Positions 59,801 to 64,000 of a stretch of DNA of 64,000 nucleotides are shown one piece after another; positions within the stretch are counted from its first letter, which is position 1, and each line of letters begins with the position of its first letter. The translations under genes were made by a program, and so were the position numbers. This stretch comes from Cyanobacteria bacterium RI_101 (GTDB lineage Bacteria; Cyanobacteriota; Cyanobacteriia; Cyanobacteriales; Microcystaceae), in the NCBI GenBank assembly GCA_016471375.1, contig WGLZ01000049.1:34314-98313 (forward strand). Reading direction: 5' to 3'. The notes beneath the pieces are model-generated. The model worked only from the letters and a program-made list of their open reading frames with translations, had not been told where the DNA came from and did not search any database.

Positions 59801-60299
59801 CTATCGCTTCTTTGAAAACAAAGCGGGAATGAATTACGCTCCAGTCTTTACCCCGCTACTGGGTTCCCTGGACGAAGTGGCTAAAGGCTTTCTCGCGCGG
59901 CGCTTGCAACCTGAGATGCCGGTTGCCGTGGATGACCAAAAAGCTTGGTTTACTCCCTATTTGGACGGCGCTGACCGTAAATCAGAGGACTATTACCGAA
60001 AACTCGCCCAAAACTTGAAGCGGACGCTGGTTTTTAACAATGGATTATCGCTGATTGGCTTGCTGCGATCGTGTTTAGACTACGCTCTCAATGACACTAC
60101 AAAAATAGGGGGGGTATTTGAAGCCTTGCAGACTCAGTTGAGATTTCAGGGCGGACGTAAGTTTTTGGAAATTGTTACCCGCATCAATGATTTTCGGAAT
60201 ACCTACATTGCCCACCAGAAACAGGAATTGACTGATAAAAACCTGGCTGAGCAAGAACTCAAGATCTGGATCGAGGCATTGCACATGATTGGAAACTAA
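56841..60299 (+). CDS. res: Type III restriction subunit (Res) with C-terminal HEPN-like domain
   Basis: A 1152-residue helicase-nuclease. Walker A GAGKT (163-167), DEAH (306-309, LNDEAHHVWD), helicase motifs SVLMLREGWDVRNV and EQTLGRGLRRM, and a PD-(D/E)xK nuclease around 848-864 (YTPDFF, YLVETKG). Type III Res proteins are usually ~970 residues. After ~950 an extra helical region ends with RINDFRNTYIAHQKQ, where R1119-N-x4-H1125 fits the HEPN RNase motif. Two dispersed palindromes are read in frame (residues ~87-96 and ~888-901). It is the last gene of the operon. Cleavage requires Mod. Confidence 0.9.
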   Translation: MTSTPLNPTVLEPLFTPWQEPNAHRVRAEKSGDPAVVKQGRRASPIEVVNNLRSALREWREAFYIGASDTTIQLLNHWFNRAHHRLLPSLEGSGVGREEFEFRYYFCQREAVETLIYLKEVRRIECLSQIIAEFGGANAELQALGITEDEDAWSRYAFKLATGAGKTKAMSLCVVWSYFHALRESDSEMARHFVVIAPNLTVYERLKEDFGDGKIFDQDPLIPPEWRGDWNLSVVLQDEASGAATGGTLYLTNIHRLYDAAKRKKKTEDDNYAWMGPTVSKTRALDTGAALREKITAHSRVMVLNDEAHHVWDSGSAWNEAICSLHETILARSGCKLVAQLDFSATPKDNKGQLFKHIVCDTPLGEAVDAGIVKTPLIGQASRKLVEQADNNAAYRWEQHLLLGYERWQASRNEWQASGKKPLLFIMCDDTEAADQITQRFNTDLSFEQLNGKTINLHTNLKGKLKKVGRGKEARYEFVEDEKAISDDDLKALRKLSRELDSNASPYFCIVSVLMLREGWDVRNVTTIVPLRPYSSKANILPEQTLGRGLRRMTPPGQANELVTVVEHPAFASLYQQELAQEGLPLEIVELDRVPATTISIFPDESHKDVNALNIQIPTLSAGFRIVPKLEGLTIQDVKKAFKPYKPLPLGKQGNNEIQYEGRHLFTGEVVEKLQLNLPLLASGIGAVSYYVKQLETICKLRGLHPLLAPLIQTFLEEILFEQKTTLFDTALVARLADSDVGEHLRAVFVPLIRSRATTSEERLTVEPPKSLNAWKPFQVTLSERRPALEAAKTLFNLVTCNRELEVAVAKFCDRAPDVAAFAKNAGSQCLRIDYLANGDRLAFYTPDFFVRTIDGHYYLVETKGREDRDVPLKAKAAIAWCEAASLAPLSQVGRGAGGEGIQWSYLYIPQGVFERMAGDTLAELARACAPALQNLFQAEEFQDLPLFANLGQADEEGTGVDSLIDPAILNALPSRYRRAADQAIMLYRFFENKAGMNYAPVFTPLLGSLDEVAKGFLARRLQPEMPVAVDDQKAWFTPYLDGADRKSEDYYRKLAQNLKRTLVFNNGLSLIGLLRSCLDYALNDTTKIGGVFEALQTQLRFQGGRKFLEIVTRINDFRNTYIAHQKQELTDKNLAEQELKIWIEALHMIGN
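57100..57128. repeat. In-frame palindromic repeat in res (N-terminal)
   Basis: CCCCTCCTTGGAGGGG followed by TCAGGAGTGGGTC reads LPSLEGSGVGR and belongs to the same repeat class as 20935-20965. It keeps the res frame. Confidence 0.75.
59503..59542. repeat. In-frame palindromic repeat in res (nuclease region)
   Basis: CTCCCCTCTCCCAAGTTGGG then AGAGGGGCTGGGGGTGAGGG, a near copy of the second half of the mod repeat, encodes [14 protein letters not shown] between the nuclease core and IQWSYLYIP. Confidence 0.86.
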
Positions 60300-60420
60300 A
60301 CGAAATGTACGTGCCAAGCGAGACAACAAATCGATGGAGCCGACCGCCGAAAGGTTATCTGTGGGCATCAAAAGTGATCTGCGGCGGCTCATCTCAATCG
60401 GTCTATCGCCCCGGTCAGGA

Positions 60421-60984
60421 TTAACGGATCGGTTTCACCGCTTGCAAAGAAAAACCCTCTTTTTTCAGGGACTCCGCCAGCGCCAGATTGTTGTTAACCC
60501 GATCCACAAAGACCACGCCGTTGAGATGGTCGATTTCATGGAGGATGACCCGAGCGAGGAGACCGTCGCACTGACGGCGCTGGGGGCGGCCCCATTCGTC
60601 TTTGTAACTGACCTCGATGGCTTCCGGTCGGGTGACTTCAAAGTAAATATTGGGAATACTGAGGCACCCTTCTTCCACAACGCAAGTGCTTTGGCTAGCC
60701 CGGAGAATTTGGGGGTTGATCAAAATATAGGGCGGATTTTCCGGCTTATCCGGCTCGCAGTCCACCACGAGCAACTGTTTATGAATCCCCACCTGGGGCG
60801 CCGCTAAACCGATGCCGTTGGAACTGTACATGGTCTGGAGCATTTCTTTAGCCAAGGCGCGGATACTGGCGTCAATTTTGGTGACCCGTTTAGCCGGTTG
60901 CCGGAGCGCCTTATCCCCTAGATAGTGAATTTGCAGGGGCGGCTGGTCTAATTTTTGTTTTTCGACGGTCAGAGTGGCGGTCAT
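60421..60984 (-). CDS. def: Peptide deformylase
   Basis: A 187-residue iron/zinc peptide deformylase that removes formyl groups from nascent proteins. The three motifs are intact: GIGLAAPQVG, VEEGCLSIPN (Cys ligand) and VILHEIDHLNGV (HExxH). The length is typical. It is convergent with res (122 bp apart). The plus-strand ORF at 60289-60807 is only its shadow. Confidence 0.97.
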   Translation of the reverse strand: MTATLTVEKQKLDQPPLQIHYLGDKALRQPAKRVTKIDASIRALAKEMLQTMYSSNGIGLAAPQVGIHKQLLVVDCEPDKPENPPYILINPQILRASQSTCVVEEGCLSIPNIYFEVTRPEAIEVSYKDEWGRPQRRQCDGLLARVILHEIDHLNGVVFVDRVNNNLALAESLKKEGFSLQAVKPIR

Positions 60985-61067
60985 AGAGCCGAGTCAAATA
61001 GAGGGTCAGGTCACAAACAAAGCTCTCTCCATCATAAACCCCGTCGGCGGGTTTCTGGGATGGTCGC

Positions 61068-61844
61068 CTAGGAGGAAAGATTGGCGACGATCAAGCCGAT
61101 ATACTCCTTGAGCGCTCGGGTGGTCACTTCCAAATTCCCGGCCTCGGGCAGAAGGGAAATCAACAATTTTTGCCAGGTGACGCTTTCCCCCGGCGCCGTC
61201 ACTGTGAGGTAATCCGTCGGCGCGGGAATGACGGCGATGCCTTCCCGCTCAAAGATTCGCAACGCTCGGGGCATGTGGAAAGCGGAGGTAATCAACAGCG
61301 CCGGGGTCAGGCCCCTTTGGGTCAAAATCGGTTTGACGAACTGGGCGTTTTGACGGGTATTGAGGGAATCCGGCTCTAAAATTAACGCCTCTCTAGGAAC
61401 GCCCATTTTTACCAACAACTCCGCCATATCCTCCGCCTCCGGCGCTCCGGCGCCCATCCAGCCAATGCGTCCCCCGGAGAGGAGAATTAACGGCGCTTTT
61501 TTTTGCTGATAAAGCGTTAGCGCTTGCAACAGGCGGTCTCCCGCCTCCGCCACTTCGGGAAAGGTTCGGGGCGGTAAACGGGGATGGGTGCTTCCCCCCA
61601 GCACAATCATCACCGGCGCGGGGGGAATGGGATCTGGGGCTAAAACTCGATGTTCCAAAGACCGCGTCAGCGCCTGGCTCACCCAAAAATTGCCGCTCAG
61701 GAGCACAATCGCCAAAGTTAACCAGAGGGGCCATTGCAGGGGCGAGCGCCGACGCCAGGCCCAGACCCCCATCCCCCCTAGGAGCAGACTGATTAATCCG
61801 AGGGGATAGAGGAAAAGGGGCAATAACTTGGAGAGAAACAGCAT
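61068..61844 (-). CDS. YdcF/SanA-type DUF218 protein
   Basis: A 258-residue protein with two N-terminal membrane helices (LLPLFLYPLGLISLLLGGMGVW, LWLTLAIVLLSGNFWV) and a periplasmic or stromal DUF218 domain: MIVLGGSTHPRLPP, RLLQALTLYQQKKAPLILLSGG, EDMAELLVKMGVPREALILEPDSLNTRQNA, LITSAFHMPRALRIFEREG. The ElyC/SanA family acts in envelope polymer metabolism; the substrate is unknown. larC lies 31 bp upstream on the same strand. Confidence 0.88.
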   Translation of the reverse strand: MLFLSKLLPLFLYPLGLISLLLGGMGVWAWRRRSPLQWPLWLTLAIVLLSGNFWVSQALTRSLEHRVLAPDPIPPAPVMIVLGGSTHPRLPPRTFPEVAEAGDRLLQALTLYQQKKAPLILLSGGRIGWMGAGAPEAEDMAELLVKMGVPREALILEPDSLNTRQNAQFVKPILTQRGLTPALLITSAFHMPRALRIFEREGIAVIPAPTDYLTVTAPGESVTWQKLLISLLPEAGNLEVTTRALKEYIGLIVANLSS

Positions 61845-61874
61845 AAAAATCGACTTCTCCGATTCCGCGACTCC

Positions 61875-63056
61875 TCAAAGTTTCGGCGCCGAGAGCGCCG
61901 CTTGGTAGATCGTTTGCCAGGGAACTCCTGTTTCCGCCGCTAACTGGGCGCAGTCGCTAAATTCCGGGTGACGGTTCAGGATTTCTCTTTGGCCATTCTT
62001 AACCCGGTAGCCAATTTTTAACCGGACGGCGCCGTAGGGAGTCGCCGCGGTTTCCCAGTCCCGCTCTAGAACATGACGGGTTTGGGTCTGGGTTCGGACG
62101 CCTAAGGTGGTGGTTTCTTGAAAAAGAACGTCTAAACACCGGGGGGCGTCTTCCGGGCGACAGAGAACGGTGAGTAAAACGCCAGGGCGAGATTTTTTCA
62201 TGCCTATCCCCTGGGTAAAGACCTCCAGAGCGCCGACTTGGTAAAGTTTCTCCATCCCGTAGGCGACGGCTTGGGGCGTTAGGTCGTCCAGTTGGGTTTC
62301 CAGAACTTGGATCGTTTCCGTCAACTCTTCCTCAACCCCCGCCCCGATCCACAGCCGGAGCAGGTTAGGGCTGGGCAAGTCTTTACAACCGGCGCCGCAA
62401 GCGATTTTTTCGAGGGTTAATCCCGGCGCCGGGCCAAAACCCCGGGCTAAAGTCGTGGCAATCGCCGCGCCGGTGGGGGTGACCAGTTCCCCCGTTAAGC
62501 CGTTGTCGTAAATCGGCGCTTGGACGAGTTCCCAGAGTTTAAGCACCGCGGGGACGGGAACGGCCATTTCGCCGTGGGCGGCCTTGACGGCGCCGCTTCC
62601 AGTGGGAAAAGCGGAGCAATAAATTTGCCCAATTCCTAAATACTCCAACCCCAAACAAGTTCCCACAATATCCACGAGGGCGTCCGTCGCGCCGACTTCG
62701 TGGAAATGCACCCGCTCCGGCTCGATACCGTGGACGGCGCCCTCCGCCTGGGCCAAGCGCCGAAAAATCGCTAAACTTTGACTCTCGACCCTGGGAGAAA
62801 AGTCGGCTTGACGAATCAGGGTTTCAATTTCCGCTAAATGACGGACTCCCGGCGCCGTTAACAACTCCACCTTCACTTGGGTTCCCCGCTGGCCCCGGCG
62901 CCGGACGGTTTCGGCGCTGAGCCGATATTCCTCCGCCAACCCGAGGCGAGCTAATTTCGCTTCTAAATAGGTCAGAGGAACCCCGCCATCCGCCAGCGCC
63001 CCCAGGCACATGTCCCCGGAAATTCCCGTTGGGCAGTCAAAATAGGCGATTTTCAT
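61875..63056 (-). CDS. larC: Nickel insertion protein LarC
   Basis: A 393-residue LarC (DUF111), the cyclometallase that inserts nickel into the pincer cofactor using CTP. Family text: YFDCPTGISGDMCLGALADGG, FHEVGATDALVDIVGTCLGLEYL, MAVPVPAVLKLW, ELVTPTGAAIATTLA, QVLETQLDDLTPQAVAYGMEKLYQVGALEVF. It is a single continuous frame, unlike lactobacilli where larC is made by programmed frameshift from larC1/larC2. larA, larB and larE are not nearby. Confidence 0.93.
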   Translation of the reverse strand: MKIAYFDCPTGISGDMCLGALADGGVPLTYLEAKLARLGLAEEYRLSAETVRRRGQRGTQVKVELLTAPGVRHLAEIETLIRQADFSPRVESQSLAIFRRLAQAEGAVHGIEPERVHFHEVGATDALVDIVGTCLGLEYLGIGQIYCSAFPTGSGAVKAAHGEMAVPVPAVLKLWELVQAPIYDNGLTGELVTPTGAAIATTLARGFGPAPGLTLEKIACGAGCKDLPSPNLLRLWIGAGVEEELTETIQVLETQLDDLTPQAVAYGMEKLYQVGALEVFTQGIGMKKSRPGVLLTVLCRPEDAPRCLDVLFQETTTLGVRTQTQTRHVLERDWETAATPYGAVRLKIGYRVKNGQREILNRHPEFSDCAQLAAETGVPWQTIYQAALSAPKL

Positions 63057-63154
63057 GGTTCCCTAGACGGATTTCTGTCGTACACTGCTGTCTATCATAC
63101 CCTTGCGGTTTGCTCCAGATCGGCGCCGTTTCCCCCTCGCTAGGTTGACCTCCC

Positions 63155-63724
63155 ATGAAACTCCAGGGCAAAAAAATCGGTATTCTCATCGAAAGCGACT
63201 TCTATGAGCACGAAATTTGGTACTATCGCTACCGCTTCCCGGAGGAAGGCGCCGAACTTCATTTCCTGAGCCGACTTTGGGGCAACGCTTCCCTTACCTT
63301 TAAGGGCCACGAATATCAGGCGCCCTTTGAATGTCATGAAAGTTTTGAAGACATCGACGACGCCGAACTCGCCGCTTACTCCGCCATCATCGTCCCCGCG
63401 GGGATGGTCTCCGACCGTCTGCGCTATACCGAAGACGTGAAGCAGTTAGCTCCCGCCACGGCTTTTTTAAAACGAGCCTTCGCCCAGCCCCAAATCCTCA
63501 AGGGCATTATTTGCCACGGTCTCTGGTTAGTCGCCGCGGCGCCGGAGTTGGTTAAAAATCGGCGCTTGACTTGCCATAACAATCTCTACGGCGACGCCGT
63601 CAATATGGGCGCGGCTTATACCGACGCCGACGTGGTCGTAGATGCGGATTTGGTCACGGCCCGCACAGGGGGCCACGCCCACTTGTTCGCCCGTCAAATC
63701 ATCGATCTGCTGGCGGAGTCCTAG
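63155..63724 (+). CDS. DJ-1/PfpI-family protein
   Basis: A 189-residue class I glutamine-amidotransferase-like protein. The nucleophile elbow KGIICHGLWLVAAAPEL has the conserved Cys. The glutamate near the N-terminus (IESDFYEHEIWYYRY) and LVTARTGGHAHLFARQIIDLL complete the fold. PfpI/DJ-1 members act as proteases, glyoxalases or deglycases; which applies here is unknown. Divergent from larC; the gap contains no clear promoter. Confidence 0.88.
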   Translation: MKLQGKKIGILIESDFYEHEIWYYRYRFPEEGAELHFLSRLWGNASLTFKGHEYQAPFECHESFEDIDDAELAAYSAIIVPAGMVSDRLRYTEDVKQLAPATAFLKRAFAQPQILKGIICHGLWLVAAAPELVKNRRLTCHNNLYGDAVNMGAAYTDADVVVDADLVTARTGGHAHLFARQIIDLLAES

Positions 63725-63810
63725 AGACGATTTTAAGGGGGTTTCTGCCAACTTCTATAGCATTTACGGATGAGTCGCGAACGCAATCCTCTGTTTCCCC
63801 CCTTGGCAAG

Positions 63811-63829
63811 CTACTGTGTATACACAAGT
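63811..63829. repeat. IS50-like terminal repeat, outer copy
   Basis: CTACTGTGTATACACAAGT. The IS50 outside end known from Tn5 is CTGACTCTTATACACAAGT, so 13 of 19 positions agree, including the whole TATACACAAGT. It is preceded by CCCCCCTTGGCAAG. Confidence 0.7.
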
Positions 63830-63861
63830 GTCCAGGTCCCCTCTAACCCCCCTTGGAAAGG

Positions 63862-63880
63862 CTACCGTGTACACACAAGT
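63862..63880. repeat. IS50-like terminal repeat, inner copy
   Basis: CTACCGTGTACACACAAGT, 51 bp after and in the same orientation as the first copy, again preceded by CCCCCCTTGGAAAGG. One of the two is the left end of the IS whose transposase starts at 63922. Confidence 0.7.
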
Positions 63881-63921
63881 TGAGCTTAGACTAGGATTGT
63901 CCCTTAAAAGTAGCAGTTCTC

Positions 63922-64000
63922 ATGAATAACCCAATCATCATTCACGCTGAAACAATTCAAGGAACCGCTTTTGGGGACCCTCGTTTAGTAAAAAGGGGGC
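63922..64000 (+). CDS. IS4-family (Tn5/IS50-like) transposase, 5' part
   Basis: The first 26 codons begin MNNPIIIHAETIQGTAFGDP and contain the LGDxR-type pattern FGDPRLVKRG of the N-terminal DNA-binding domain of Tn5-like transposases. The gene runs out of the window. With the IS50-like terminal sequence 42 bp upstream, this is the left end of an IS4-family element. Low residue number limits confidence. Confidence 0.65.
   Translation, partial: MNNPIIIHAETIQGTAFGDPRLVKRG

Noticed and set aside
60289..60807. 172-codon plus-strand ORF
   Set aside because: It is the antisense of peptide deformylase, whose three metal motifs are intact on the minus strand.

Overview
The window is a chromosomal piece of a cyanobacterium. 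It carries ndhO, ycf65 (PSRP-3), the carboxysome shell gene ccmP, a high-light-inducible protein, XisH/XisI, complementary bacterioferritins, minCDE and several protein families known only from cyanobacteria (DUF1997, DUF3318, DUF2811, Npun_F0494). The core DNA is GC-rich and saturated with the hexamer GGCGCC. The usual cyanobacterial HIP1 octamer GCGATCGC was seen only four times, three of them in a restriction-modification island.

Region 1 (1-5.1 kb) is the end of a CRISPR locus: the 3' part of cas1, then cas2, a leader-like gap and an array of about 48 repeats. The repeats change sequence once, between repeats 29 and 30, and decay at the far end into units mixed with a dispersed ~84-bp element. 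A lone type I-E-like repeat lies just beyond. Region 2 (5.1-9.9 kb) is AT-richer. It is a string of small toxin-antitoxin-like modules (DUF6883-DUF4926, VapBC, a winged-helix plus membrane-protein pair, HicBA) and relics (VapBC, Phd-RelE, Uma2), separated by six copies of one dispersed repeat.

Region 3 (9.9-53 kb) is ordinary core genome with several short operons. These include a STAS-sugar transferase fusion with an RsbW-like kinase; a HisD-like protein lacking catalytic residues; a GDP-mannose pyrophosphorylase-like fusion; an hli operon with an HLR1 site; minCDE; ackA; a bfr/bfr-bfd iron cluster; ccmP with sugar methyltransferase, ycf65 and pth; ndhO-mdh; an O-antigen-ligase-like gene with a Rieske oxygenase; a GGDEF/EAL protein; and a multi-GAF histidine kinase that looks like a cyanobacteriochrome, with its response regulator. 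There is also one tRNA-Lys.

Region 4 (53.1-60.3 kb) is a defence island. A mod fragment and a second DUF6883-DUF4926 pair precede a compact mod-xisH-xisI-res operon. Mod and Res carry in-frame palindromic repeats, and Res ends in a domain with a HEPN-like RNxxxxH motif. Region 5 (60.4-64 kb) returns to core genes (def, YdcF, larC, a DJ-1-like gene). It ends with the left end of an IS4/IS50-like insertion sequence that runs out of the window.

The most likely undescribed systems are the repeat-bounded module array at 5.3-9.8 kb, especially the winged-helix/membrane pair at 7.06-8.17 kb; the recurring DUF6883-DUF4926 pair; and the Mod-XisHI-Res operon with its HEPN-like tail.
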